Part shown: positions 1 through 11,972 of the stretch, piece after piece
How the letters are laid out: the number at the start of each line of letters is the position of its first letter
Numbering within the stretch: position 1 is the first letter of the stretch
Source of the DNA: Dipteris shenzhenensis
Lineage: Eukaryota; Polypodiophyta; Polypodiopsida; Gleicheniales
Strand: one strand, 5' to 3'
DNA: 64,000 nucleotides
Assembly: GCA_047967505.1 (NCBI GenBank)
Contig: CM106539.1
The notes under the pieces: model-generated
What the model was told of the DNA's origin: nothing
Seen by the model: only the letters and a program-made list of their open reading frames with translations
Database searches by the model: none
Program-made: the position numbers and the translations under genes

Positions 1-1430
1 CTTTGTATAGCTCAAGTTGTTGGAGGTCCTATTACTTGAGAGCTCTTTGTTATAGTTTTTCATAGCTCCTTGCTTTTTTATTATCTTGGAAGCACCTTCA
101 TAGAGAGTTCTAATTGAGAGACACATTCTCTGAATAGCAAGGCTTTCACCATAGGGATGAAGCTTGAGCAACTAAAAACTGAACCTGCACTAAAGTGCCT
201 TAAGATGTTTTCCAAGTAAATACTTGCAAGACTTTCTTTGGCAATTTCCCATTCCTTGCATCTGCATTCTAAGCAGCACATGCTTCAACATGTAATCCTG
301 TGATAAGTCTTGACACATTTCTAGGGAAGCACTTTTTTCCAATCAGAGCTTGGAAGCACTTAATTTTGTGTGCAAGAGTGTACATGCTATCTTTTATCAC
401 CTGCAAGCTCGTTGAGTTGCAAGCACACCTTAAAGCTACATCGATTATCAAGATACTTATCACCATCGAAGTATATGTTGCTTCCATGTTCTCTAGCAAT
501 TGCCTTTTTTGAATAATGTAGTAATGAGTATCATAGAACCAAATCACACTAGTTGTACAACAACAAACACGTGATCTTAACTTGAAAAGATGAGTATCTT
601 AAAGCCAAATCACACTCCTTATTTTGTGAACCACCATGTGGTCATAACTTGGAAAACATGAGTATTATAAAGCCAAATCACACACCTGATCTTAGACATC
701 ATAATGATCCCATATTTATTCTCTATTATGACACTAAAGCAGATATGCTAAACCTTAAGATCAAACAAGCACACACTCAAAAGAAGTACAAAGCCATTAG
801 TGGCTACAAAGAATTTCCCAACAAAGCTTTCATTGATGTTAACATCATTGATAAATGAAGGCAATTCCTATTTTGTGATAGACGATCTGTTTCAAAGTTT
901 TTAGTATATGCTTTTCAAGTTGCTTTTTAGTATAAACACCAATTAGCCAACTAATGGAGGAATTGGGACATATCTAACATTTATTTTATTTCTTTCATTT
1001 AACATATCTAACGTATGCATTTCTTTTATTTCTATTTTACATTGTCCACACTCATTTTCTTCATTTTTTACATTGTCCTCATGCCTTTTATTTAACCTAT
1101 TCTCATCTTCCTTTAAAAAAATCCATAGCTTGCAATCTAATGATGAGCATGATTACAATTTTTTTAACATGGAGAAAAATCACATTCTCGTCAACTAATT
1201 CAATCTATACCTTAAAATTTTACATTACTTGGACCTTGATCAAGAAAAACATACTCTAACATAAAAATTTGTGACTTAACCAACCTAGCATAACCAAACT
1301 AACATGGATAAACTCACATAACGAGCTAGGTTTCATAAAGTAATATCGATCAACTTTACCACATATATGAATAAATGGAAGTAAAATAATGTATGGTTTC
1401 AAATGAATACCACGTTCACACACTCACACA
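1..1430. other. AT-rich stretch without a recognisable gene
   Basis: Only short open frames occur on both strands (longest about 90 codons), with no motif I recognise and no codon structure that stands out. Bases 900-1430 are strongly AT-rich. A short CA run at about 1423-1443 leads into the satellite that follows. I see no promoter, RNA gene or transposon end that I can defend. Confidence 0.6.
524..683. repeat. Three imperfect tandem copies, period about 66 bp
   Basis: The phrase ATGAGTAT followed by a variable stretch and CCAAATCACAC begins at 524, 590 and 658, so the period is 66-68 bp. The segments between the phrases are less conserved, although GTGATCTTAACTTG and GTCATAACTTGG are recognisably related. 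It reads as a short decayed tandem duplication with no obvious coding role. Confidence 0.7.
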
Positions 1431-1444
1431 CACACACACACACA

Positions 1445-4110
1445 AAGTCTATGGTCTCAAGTTCTGGCATTGCAATGGGAGAATGGCACTACTGCCATCC
1501 TCCAATCTCCCCATTTTGCAAAGCTAAAAATTTCTAAATTTGCTCCACTTCCATTCTCCCATTGCAATGTCCCAATTCAAAACGTTGGCTTTGCAAAGGG
1601 GGAATGGCACCAGTGCCATTCCCCCATTGTGATTTCCCGAATCAAATCTTGGTTGTGCAAAGGGGAAATGGCACTAGTGCCAATCTCCCAGATTCAAAGT
1701 TTTGGCTTCACAGAGTCAAAATGGCACATGTGAGTTTGATGATCTCAGTGTCATTATGTAGGTGCCAGCATGAGATTGGCATCACTGCCATTCTCCGCTA
1801 GTGGTAATCTAGGCGAACTAAACCTGTAGATTGACATTCCACAAATTTTATTGGCTATAGTAGGATAATGGCAAAAGTGCAAATGCACATGTGAGTTTCG
1901 GATTCCTTGTGCATGTTTTCAGGTCATGGTATGAGATTGGCACCACTGCCATTCTCCACAGAGATTGACACAAATCCATATGAACTCTACAGAGCGGAGA
2001 CTGTGATCATAGGAGAGTGGTGTCCGATTCCATTCCACATGTGAGTTTGATGATCTCAATGTCATTATGTAGTTGCCAGCATGAGATTGGCATCACTGCC
2101 ATTCTCCGCTAGTGGTAATCTAGACAAACTAAACCTATAGATTGACATTCCACTCATTCCAATGGGAGAATGGCACTGGTGCCATTCTACCTTTGTGAAG
2201 CCAAAATTTTGAATCAAGACATTCCATTGGGAGAATGGCATCACTGCCATTCTTCGCTAGTGGTAATATAGACAAACTGAACCTATATTCCACTAATTTT
2301 ATTGGCTGCAGTAGGATAGTGGCAAAAGTGCCAATGCACATGTGAGTTTAGATTGGCATCACTGCCATTCTCCACTACTGGTAATCTAGACAAACTGAAT
2401 TTATAGATTGACATAACACTAATTTTATTGGTTGCAGTAGGATAATGGCAAAAGTGCCAATGCACATGTGAGTTTAGAATTCCTTGTGCATGTTTTCAGT
2501 TCATGGTATGAGATTGGCATCACTACCATTCTCCACAGAGATTGACAGAATTCCATATGATCTCTACACAGCGGAGATAGTGATCACTACATAGAAGAAT
2601 GCACATGTGAGTTTATGATTCTCAATGCCATTTCTTAGGGCAAGCATGAGATCGGCATCACTGCCATTCTCCGCTAGTGGTAATCTAGACAAATTGAACC
2701 TATAGATTGACATTCCACTAATTTAATTGGCTACAGTTGGATAATGGCAAAAGTGCCAATCCAAATGTGAGTTTAGGATTCCATATGATCTCTACACAGT
2801 GGAGACAGTGATCACTGCATAGAAGAATGCACAGTAGGATAATGGCAAAAGTGCATGTTTTCAGGTCATGGTATGAGATTGGCACCACTGCCATTCTCCA
2901 CTGGTGGCATTCTCCACAGATATTGACACAAATCCATATGATCTCTACACATGTGAGTTTAGGCTTCTCAATGCCATTTCTTAGGGCCTAATAAGAGATT
3001 GCCACCACTGCCATTCTCCACTTGTACAAATGTTTACCCTCCTTCCAGTGATCATAAGAGAGTAGTGTCCTATTCCATTCCACATGTGAGTTTGATGATC
3101 TTAGTGTCATTATGTAGGTGCCAGCATGAGATTGGCATCACTCCCATTCTCCGCTAGTGGTAATCTAGGGAAACGAAACCTGTAGATTGACATTCCACTA
3201 ATTTTATTGGCTACAGTAGGATAATGGCAAAAGTGCAAATGCACATGTGAGTTTAGGATTCCTTGTGCATGTTTTTAGGTCATGGTATGAGATTGGCACC
3301 ACTGCCATTCTCCACAGAGATTGACACAAATCCATATGAACTCTACAGAGCAGAGACTGTGATCATAGGAGAGTGGTGTCCGATTCCATTCCACATGTGA
3401 GTTTGATGATCTCAGTGTCATTATGTAGTTGCCAGAATGAGATTGGCATCACTGCCATTCTCCGCTAGTGGTAATCTAGACAAACTAAGCCTATAGATTG
3501 ACATTCCACTAATTCCAATGGGAGAATGGCACCGGTGCCATTCTACCTTTGTGAAGCCAAAATTTTGAATCAGGACATTCCATTGGGAGAATGGCACTAG
3601 TGCCATTCTCCACTTTCCTATTACAAAGCCAAAAATTTTAAATTTTAAATTTGCACCACTGCCATTCTCCCGTTGCAATGTCCCGACTCAAAACTTTGGC
3701 TGTGCCATTCTCCCCATGCAATGTCGTGATTCAAAATTTCTACTTCACAAAGACAGTATGGCACTAGTGCCATTCTCCCATTGCAATGTCACGATTCAGA
3801 ATCTTGGCTTTGCAAAGGGAAAATGGCACCAGTGCCAGTCTCCCAATGCAATGTCTTGATTCAAAGTTTGCCTTCATAAAGGGAGAATGGCACCAGTGCC
3901 ATTCTCCCATTGCAATGTCCTAATATAAAATTTTGGCTTTGCAAAGGGAGCATGGCACCATTGGCATTCGCCCAAGGCAAAGTCCCAAGTCAAAATTTTG
4001 TCTTCCAAAGGAAGAATGGCACTAGTCTGTTCTCCTCTTATGAAGAAAAATGTTTTTCTCAAGTCAATGCATGGGGAGAATCGCACTGGTGCCATTCCCC
4101 TTTTCAAAGA
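1445..4110. repeat. Satellite A: palindrome-based repeat
   Basis: The region is filled with variants of GGAGAATGGCAC and its reverse complement GTGCCATTCTCC, usually head to head. At 3586-3611 they make a perfect 26-bp palindrome centred on ACTAGT; near-perfect versions lie near 2165, 3521, 3756 and 3883. Two longer repeat types alternate: one with CACATGTGAGTTT and ATTGGCATCACTGCCATTCTCC, and one with CATTGCAATGTC and TTTGGCTTTGCAAAG. A block at 1725-2240 recurs directly at 3081-3597 with few changes, so the array has also grown by segmental duplication. Open frames here merely translate the repeat. Confidence 0.9.
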
Positions 4111-4334
4111 TGGTGAAAATAATTCATGCTTTAGAAAAAGTTTTATGAAATTGCTAAAATTTTTAGGGAAATAATTCATGCTTTCATGAAAATTTTGTAT
4201 AGACTCACTCATGCATTCTAGAGATTTGCACCAATGCCATTCTTCCCCTCTAGATTGACATGTTTGATGGTCTTATGAAATTCTTTGGTTGTAATTTGTT
4301 CATACTTAATTCTCCGTAATCGTAATGACAGAGG

Positions 4335-7300
4335 ATGGCTATTAGAAGCGGGGACAAGGTCATGATGATGGTGGGGAATGAAGTGGTTTGAATTGGTGGA
4401 GTGTGTGCAATAGATCTGGAGGCCTATTGTAGTGGTATGAAGATTGGGACAGAAAATGTATCGGTGATAGTGGAGAAGTCTATCAATAGTGAAATGCTCT
4501 TGCCATTTCCCACTATGGATGCAGTGCTTGTTGGTGAGGCAATTTGGAGCGTTGTCAAGTGGCCTAAGGGCTCTCTAAAACATGTTGGTGATTCTTTAGA
4601 TGATGCGGTAACTGAAGAAGCTACACCAAGTGAGCCTGAGCGACCTTATGTTGAGGCAATGCCAGTTTCTTCATTGGAAACTGACAATTTCATTTGTGAA
4701 TCTTGGAAGGAGAAAAAAGTTGTCTTATGGGATGAGAGCAAAACAAAGACCGTGGGGGAAGGTGTGATCTTATATGTTTTCCCGGGAGACTCTATAAACT
4801 TTGACCTATTGGGTAACGATTGCATTGGTGTGGGTATTGAAAAGAAAGAACAAATTAGAGGAAGTGACTTAGGGTCTTCTATGCAAGATGTCGGCTCTCT
4901 CAGCCTAGTAAAGTGGCCCATCAAGCAGATTACCTTACTTGAAGGAAGCCCATTGCAACAATATGTGCCCATGGACCACGTTGCTGGTATAGATGAGTTG
5001 GTCAATGATCAAATGTTGAAAAGGGATGATCCAACATCAAAGAAAAGAAGGTACACTTTCATTAACAGGGTGCCTAAACAAAGAGAGCCTCCAACACCAA
5101 TGTACAAAATGTCACTAGATTCGGTGCAGCAGGTTTCTTCCATCGATTGTTGTGGGAGTAGGTGTTGCCAACATGCAGAGCGAGATCTCTTAATGAATCT
5201 AAGGAAGAACTTTTGGGGCAGCTCCTTCGAGTCTCATACAAACTTTATATACGATGTGTTGTCAACGACTTGGCATCATGACTACAGAGGGAGGATATGC
5301 TACAACTTCAAGATAAATGGTCGGGATGTCTGTTGTAGAGCATGGTATGAGATGCATGGAATTCCAAGGACATCATTTTATCGATACAGGGAGCAATTTG
5401 AGAGTGGTGTGCAGCGATATGTGCATGGCAATTTAGGGATTATGAGGAGGAGCAAGGAGCACATAGGTATGGGAAGGGCTCTCATTCAACACTTTGTGGA
5501 TAATAGCACAGAGCATATGCCTCACAAGAGTAGAACCATGCAGGATGGTTCTAGAGAGACATAGCAAGTGATACCTGAAGTGTATAAGAAGATAGACATC
5601 CTACGTGAAGTCAACACTTCACTTAATCAACGTGGTTACCAGAGCCTATCCACATCCACATTTGGCAGGATTTGGAAATCATACTTAAAAAATGTAGCCC
5701 TTGCTAAGACGAGGGAATTCTCTAAATGTAGCTTGTGCAGCCAAATCAAGGCTCAATTAGTAGCCACAAAAAGTCAAGATGAGCGCAATTTGCTGATGGA
5801 AGAGAGAAAGATGCATATGATATAGCAACAAAGTTGTAGGAACTTATACTATGCATGGCGTAGGTACTCCGAGATGGTGGATCCAAAAAAGTATGTATGC
5901 ATAATCCATGATAAGATGGACCAAAAAAAGACGGCAATTCCAAGACTTCGGGTGAGGTCCAAGGACACTGATTCTACATGGCAATTACAAGTTTCACTCA
6001 TTGGAATGATTACCCATGGGCATGGAAACGGTCATTATGGACACTTCATCCTCAATGGTTTGTGGCCATCTGATCCCAACCTGACGATTGGATCGCTCTC
6101 AATTTGTTTGCGCAACCTCGAGAGGATGGATATGCATGACCTTGGAGACCTTGCTACCAATGGGATTCCTAGAAGCAATGCTCGCCTTTTGAATGCTCTA
6201 TGTTCAAGAAACGCTTTGGACTCCCATTACAGTTCTAAAGGTGCACATGTTTCCACAAGTGGAGCTAGCTTGTCTGAAAATGTAGATGTCACGAGCACAG
6301 ATGCAAATCTAGAAACTGTATCGGAAAGTGACCCGAAGTCTATCACGGAGGCCATGACAACTTCCATTGCAAGGGCTACAGACACATGTATGAATTTTTT
6401 TCCATCAAATACAAGAGAAAACCCACCCTCTTTAGAGGAGAGTGTTGCTATTGAGCCACCATTCCAAAAGTTGCCAGAGAACTTGCTACTCCAACTAGAT
6501 AATTGTGGGTCTGAGAACAAAAATAGATACTTGTTTGCATACCTTTCTCTTCTTGTAGCAAGGGGCATTTTCAAGATAGATCAATTGGGCTTCTTGATGG
6601 TAGGGCACACACATGAGGACATTGATGCAATGTTCAGCAGGTTTTCTGAGAGCTTGCGGGTGGGACAAACATTCACTTTCCCGCATCTGATGGATACATT
6701 CAAAAAATGTACATCATCTTCACCGGCACCATTTGTTCTTACACGGGTTCCTAACTTCAAGGATTATGTGGATGGCTACCTATGTGATGGGCAAGAAATG
6801 CTAGTTGGACATGCAAAGCCATTACAATATGCAAGGTGACAGACCAATGATGCAGTACAAGGTGCATCCAAAATCGCCGAATTGGATGCCCATTGAAGGG
6901 GGAATTGAGCTATGGAAGAAAGATAGTGAGGGTCGATCATTGTTGCCAACAGGTTGTCCGGATATACTGCCAATGGCTGCATTTGTGAGAGATCACTTGC
7001 AAGTAATATCAGGGATAAAGGATTACATTAAGTTTTGGGAGAGATGTGCAAGTGGAAAGAATGCATCCTATGAGTCCTACATTAGGCCACTGATAGACTA
7101 TTGGAAAACCATGATCGGTGAGCTCGAACAGGAAAACATCTCAGAGATAGGAGTGTACAGAGAGTTTTGGCCAAGAACACAATCTCCTGATGAGGAGGAT
7201 GATATAGATGCTTGCATTAATGATTTCCAAGGCTATGAGGAATGGAATGATCACTATTGTGGGCCTCTAAAAGGTAAGCCGAGGGAAGAGTTTAGACCAA

Positions 7301-7662
7301 TGGTGGATGTTAAGCAAGGTGACTTCGTCTTGGTGAGGCCATCAGATCCTATATACCCCATATGGCTTGGGGTTGCCATATCAAGTGCTGAGATGGATGT
7401 TGCTTCTCCTAATTTCAAGAAATTATTAATTCAGTATTGGGCACCATCAGTTAAGAGAAAGGGGCTCAGTGATGCAGATGCCTATGTTGATTGTTGGAAC
7501 AAGTATTGGGTAGAGAATAGGTTGGATCCACAGGTATGGGAGTGTATTGATGCAATTGTCTGGTCATGGACATCAAAATCCATAAATAGACCCAAGAAGA
7601 TCAAGATTCCACAAAGCGTATGTATCAAAGCACAGGAGAGCTTGCTTGGTATCAGAGCATAG
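4335..7662 (+). pseudogene. Decayed DUF7869-like transposase gene
   Basis: From ATG 4335 one frame runs to 6839 through TGA 4389 and TAGs at 5562 and 5823. It then continues in another frame to 7662 after a shift near 6805-6840. Two N-terminal blocks share a pattern ending in V-x-WP (VVKWPKGSL and SLVKWPIKQI), like the DUF8039-type repeats seen in plant transposase-associated proteins. The core carries HDKMDQKKTA (about 5910), LDNCGSENKNR (about 6500) and GHTHEDIDAMFSRFSE (about 6604). These match my memory of the DUF7869 family: acidic residues in a DGMDQ-like motif, LDN and HEDID, plausibly an RNase H-fold active site. A Cys-rich patch (CCGSRCC, then CSLCSQIKAQ) precedes the core. The C-terminal part (6841-7662) holds a region like WLGVAISSAE that may be a chromo- or BAH-like tail. 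Stops directly upstream of 4335 support that start. It is probably a transposase relic; the family assignment is from memory, and an intron instead of a frameshift near 6820 is possible. Confidence 0.65.
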
Positions 7663-8184
7663 AAAATGGTGTCGATTTCCTCCCTCTTAATCTCCCAAAC
7701 TTCCATTGTAAGGTGTGTTCTCATGTGATGTTTCTCAATTGTTGTTATCTTGTCAATGGGTATTTGCATATTATTAATATGATAATTTTCAGAAGCTGAC
7801 CTTCACTAACAACTGCTTTGTTTCTAGTGGAACTCACTATGCATGGTGTTTGTTAACACCACCAACTGTGTTTATTAACACCTCAAGTAAAATATACATG
7901 TTGTCCCTAGACGGTGTTTATTAACACCACCAAATACATGATTTTCAAACTTTGCCACAAATGCTTTATTCCGATTTTTATACGCAATGAACTGTTTCAC
8001 AACCAATGAAGTTTTTCATAATCATTGGAATTCCAAATATTAGCTTATTCAATATTGGTAAAATTCCCACAATCAATGGAAATTTTCCCAAATTTAATGA
8101 ATCCTTTCCCAATTTTAATGAAATCCACCCAATTTCAAAATTCCCAAAATGCAACTTTTGTCCTACTTTATCTAATACTGTGTT
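7663..8184. other. Non-coding spacer with three small hairpins
   Basis: There is no gene. Three copies of a hairpin with arms GGTGTT and AACACC (middle copy one base shorter) sit at 7845-7860, about 7868-7882 and 7913-7928. The flanking ACCACCAA is shared by the first and third copies. They could be part of a transposon end or a short tandem repeat. The following 250 bases are AT-rich and unremarkable. Confidence 0.55.
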
Positions 8185-8570
8185 CTCAGTAGAAGAAAGA
8201 GAAACTGTAGGTTGCTTCTTTCTGAGCCATGACACAGCTCTAGATCCAAGTGAGAAGCAATAACCTATCACTGATCTCGTGCTGTCCGCGTCTCCTACCC
8301 AATTTAAGTCATAGAATCCGGTCAAGATGTTGCCCTTGGTATAGGTGATGCCATAATTAAGTATGCCTTTGATGTATTTCAGCATCTGCATCCCTGCCCT
8401 CCAATGGTTCTCCCGGAGCTTGTTGGAAAACCTGCTTAGTACACCAGTCGCAAAACTGATGTCTGGCCGTGTGTTGCACAAGTAAATCAAACTGCCCACA
8501 AGCCTTCTATACTTCGCTTTGTCCACCAGTGTTGATGAATCATCATTCGAGAGCTTCACATCAACCTCCT
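8185..8570 (-). pseudogene. Ty1/copia reverse transcriptase/RNase H fragment
   Basis: On the minus strand this stretch encodes the end of a Copia reverse transcriptase and the start of RNase H. Visible motifs are [44 protein letters not shown], then GFYDLNWVGDADS (an eroded form of the catalytic D-SDW region) and KKQPTVSLSSTE. It is closest in wording to Copia-2 of this window (compare 44880-45220) but is an independent, older piece, because the flanks do not continue into pol at either side. No LTRs were found beside it. It is a captured or truncated fragment and cannot encode a working enzyme. Confidence 0.85.
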
Positions 8571-8729
8571 CCATATCATCCATGCCCACCATTCTCATAT
8601 CATCCTCCATGAAGTTCCAAAAAGAACAACTAAGGGAAAGACACAAAGTCATGCATGAGCAAGTTGTTTTGGAGGTGATGCAGGACTTGAAGGGGATGGT
8701 GATGCAAAGGAGATTCCTGGAGCTCATGA

Positions 8730-9166
8730 TGGTGCTAATGTAATTCTTGTAGCTCAAAAGTTGATTGAAGAAGAAGAATTCACATGATGCATTACATCTA
8801 TTTAAATTTAAATTTCTAAAATGATGTTAATTCATGTGTGCAGTAGCAAGCAGGAATGGAGAATCCATCCATTTGGAACAAGAAGGCATGGAGAATTCAT
8901 AGTATTAACCCAAGGCAACCTACGTGATCCATTCCAATATGTTGTGATGCTGCTAATGTAATTCTTGAAGCTCAAAAGTTGATTGAAAAAGAAGAATTCA
9001 CATGATGCATTACATCGATTTAAGTTTGAATTTCTAAAATGATGTTCCTTCATGTGTGCAATAGCAAGCAGGAATGGAGAATCCATCCATTTGGAAAAAG
9101 AAGGCATGGAGAACTCATAGTATTGACCCAAGGCAACCTACGTGATCCATTCGAATGTGTTGTACA
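8730..9166. repeat. Tandem duplication, period about 218 bp
   Basis: Two adjacent copies (8730-8947 and 8948-9166) share GCTAATGTAATTCTTG, AGAATTCACATGATGCATT, AGCAAGCAGGAATGGAGAA and CAAGGCAACCTACGTGATCC, with scattered substitutions. Neither copy is clearly coding. The origin is unknown. Confidence 0.85.
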
Positions 9167-10260
9167 TGAGATTATAAAAACTTAGGAGTTTAATGTGAGA
9201 TTCCAAATAGCATAGCGGTCTTTTTAAGAACTTAGTCGAGGATTCAAAGACCCTATTATTGGTGTATTAGAGCTGAAGAAGAAGAGAAACAGGCTATGAA
9301 GCCTCTTTGTAATACAATTTGAAATACAAACACCTATTTCTAATAATATTATTCTATCTAAAGCTCACAACACTGCTATCTTGTGTCACTGTGTTCCAAA
9401 CCTTACCTGTTTGGAAAACAATAGTTGTAGGAGGGGAAAGAGTAGTTGTATCCTATATGAGAGGGAAAAGCAAGAGGGAAAAAGCACGTGTAGAAGGGAA
9501 AAGAGTTGACCTACTATTATAGAATGTCTTCTTATGCAAATAAACACTCATGTTGTAAACTATACTTCGCCACTGTAAGTCACTCTAATATTTGCATTAC
9601 TAGGAGTTAGGGATGATCTAGTCAATTTGCATTTAATCTTACATTCACAATGTTTATGCAAGCACATAAATAAATGGGCATGGGGTTTTGTGGGGAACAA
9701 TAAAAATTGTGTGGGTATTAGTGAATGACACTATGAGGAAGCCACGATACCAATTTATGGCTCCATTGTTGGTGGATATGTTAATGGAAAGGATAGTGCA
9801 ACTAGAGAGGAGTGCCAGTGATTTTGGACCCAGCAATGTCATTTGCAAAGACGTTGACTATGAGGAGAGCATGGAGCTATGTAGGAAACTTGGTTTCCAT
9901 GATTTATGGTAGTAGTGAAGTTTAATAGGCATACATAGAGAGCTTTAACTAGTATTGTTTGCTTACCTTATATGGATAAAGCTGGGGCCTTACTTGTATT
10001 GGCAATGCATTAAGACTATTAACTGATGTAATTTTGTATGCTTGTTATGCAACAACAAGAAAATAAAACTCAACTTCGAACAATATTGAAATTTGCTATT
10101 AATATATGAGTTGCTCAGTGTATTTACTGTTGAGATATTATAAATAAATCCTTTTGTTCCACATGAATGTTCATTCTATCTTGCCATCAATAGTTGGTGT
10201 GAAGGGTCATAAAATAGATGTTTTTAATTAAAATATATTAACTATCAACATGATGCAGAC
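9167..10260. other. Unassigned spacer
   Basis: No recognisable gene. A plus-strand open frame at 9688-9912 (74 codons, ending RKLGFHDLW) is the only one with a mixed composition that could be a relic, and I cannot name it. The rest is AT-rich, with no LTR ends, TIRs or RNA genes that I could see. Confidence 0.5.
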
Positions 10261-10486
10261 AAATTGTATTTGTGTGGTGCTCAAAGATGTCTACTAGTGG
10301 GAAAGAAGTGCCAACAATATTAGAGAAAATATCAATAGCCAATCTAGAAAAACAACCACCAAAATGACAACTTTCAATTCAGCTAATGTAAGAACAAAAA
10401 TTGGTTACACAATGCCAAGTAGCAAATCACAAAAAAGATAAGCTTCCAAGTTGCAAGTTATAAGGATATAGGATATAATTCAAAAC

Positions 10487-11245
10487 ATGCAAAGTGTCAT
10501 GTTTGAAGGCTTGTCGTTAAATCATTATGGAACATATGACAAAAATAAAAACTCATCGTACTCCAACATAAGAGAAGACTTAACTGACAAAGATGGTCTT
10601 ACCATAATTACATTGCAACTAGATAAGGACCTCATTGCTAAACACAAGGAATTAATAAGACCAGTGAGCTACGTAAAAATTGAGAATTTTTGGATTTCTA
10701 AGAAAAAAGTCGAATGGGACAAAGGTGATTTAAGTTTTACATTAAAAATAACAAGCAGAACACTTATTACACTGTTGCCAAGATGAGGAATTGAATTGAG
10801 ATTTTATGAAAATGCATCAATAGCAGAGCTATTGCAAACTGTAGACCCATACCCAACTGCTACAATTGCAGTTGTTGTGATTTTGGAAGGTGCTGAAACA
10901 CACAAAAGTGAAAGATTTTCAACTCACTATCTAAAACTTGCTGATGGAATAGATGCAAATGACTACACAATTTTAAGTACTCATTGTATGGCATCAATTT
11001 CCTTGCTTCTTATATTGTCCTTTCCTCTCTAATTATTGACTAACTATTTCAATTTCTTTTGTTTTTACCATTCTCTCTCTTTTTTTCCCCCCTCACTTAC
11101 TTCTTTTCTTTGCAATTAACATTTTACAATGACCATGAACATATCAAATATGAAATGTGTTCTCTATTAAATGATGGGCGCCCTTCTCTATATGTAATAA
11201 AGAATGTGACAACAGGAAAGTACACCACAAAGAAAAAGTTACTAT
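10487..11245 (+). pseudogene. RPA-like OB-fold protein fragment, Helitron locus A
   Basis: The plus strand encodes two stretches that look like OB folds of replication protein A-like single-strand DNA-binding proteins. The first (10487-10786) has VSYVKIENFWISKKKVEWDKGDLSF, a pattern typical of RPA70-type strands. The second (10796-11032) has AELLQTVDPYPTATIAVVVI and ends LKLADGIDAND. A third piece (11124-11245) starts with YNDHEHIKYEM. All three pieces recur on the minus strand at 51540-52076 inside the big Helitron. Plant Helitrons commonly carry RPA-like genes. Here the reading frame is broken by stops (TGA near 10784, TAA near 11030), so it is a relic. Its orientation is opposite to the adjoining Rep fragment, unlike in the big Helitron. 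The RPA assignment rests on pattern memory. Confidence 0.55.
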
Positions 11246-11307
11246 TTGCAAGTGTCTTTGGCCTTGCCATGTATTGGTCACTATTTGAAGTGCACATTAT
11301 ATCAGTT

Positions 11308-11972
11308 TATAGGTAGCACAATGTCATAGACATACACGTACATGTAGAAAGAAGGGGAGAGCAATATGCAGGTTCCATTTTCCATTACCACCAATGGACA
11401 AAAAAACTATCCTATAGCCTCTAGAGCAAAAAAATTGTTATAGTAATATCACCCTCACTAAATTATACAAGAGCTAAACAATACAATCCTGACTCCATTG
11501 CAAAGCTTAGAGTAATTGTTAGTGAAATTGCAACTTACCAAAGAAGAATACATCTTATTTTTGAGATCCAACTTAAAGCGACCAATGCTCTTCTTGAAAA
11601 GAAAGCCATTAGAGATGCTTGGACAAACCCATTTCCCAAATTACTAGCACCATTATGGGCTACAAATATTGATGCTTAATTTATACTAGATCCATATGCA
11701 ACAACGGCATACTGCACATCTACCTTACAAAAGTAGATAACACAATAACCAAGTCATTTCATGACATAATAAGAAAATGATGACAAGAGCAACGTTGTTG
11801 ACTGCATCAAAAAAATGGGGGCTACATTCTTAACAAATGTCAGGGCAGCAAGCAAGTACACTTGGTACCATTGCACCATGCCTCCAAAACAACACAGTTT
11901 ATAAATACAGCACCATTGCAACAACACATTGCTATCCTAAAACTTCATAAAATATTGCAAATGCTTCCAGAT
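11308..11972 (+). pseudogene. Inverted Rep-helicase linker segment, locus A
   Basis: This block encodes, on the plus strand, part of the region between the Rep and helicase domains of a Helitron. Visible phrases include SIAKLRVIVSEIATYQRR, KKAIRDAWTNPFPKLLAPLW and FILDPYATTAYCTS. The last corresponds to the conserved LDPYAxxxYC stretch of RepHel proteins. The same block sits in the opposite orientation at 35036-35705, where it agrees with the neighbouring Rep and helicase. Both loci share the left flank (GTATTGGTCACT...AGTGCACATTATATCAG) and the right flank (GGAGTAAGGTGAG...CATAGGATATG). So only this block of about 665 bp is flipped. It contains several stops. Confidence 0.75.

Noticed and set aside
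81-547. Overlapping open frames on both strands at the window start
   Set aside because: None has a recognisable domain, and the overlap of unrelated frames on both strands argues for chance in this sequence.
1470-4212. Open frames of 60-112 codons in satellite A
   Set aside because: Their proteins repeat the translation of the GGGAGAATGGCAC unit and appear on both strands; this is repeat translation and not a gene.
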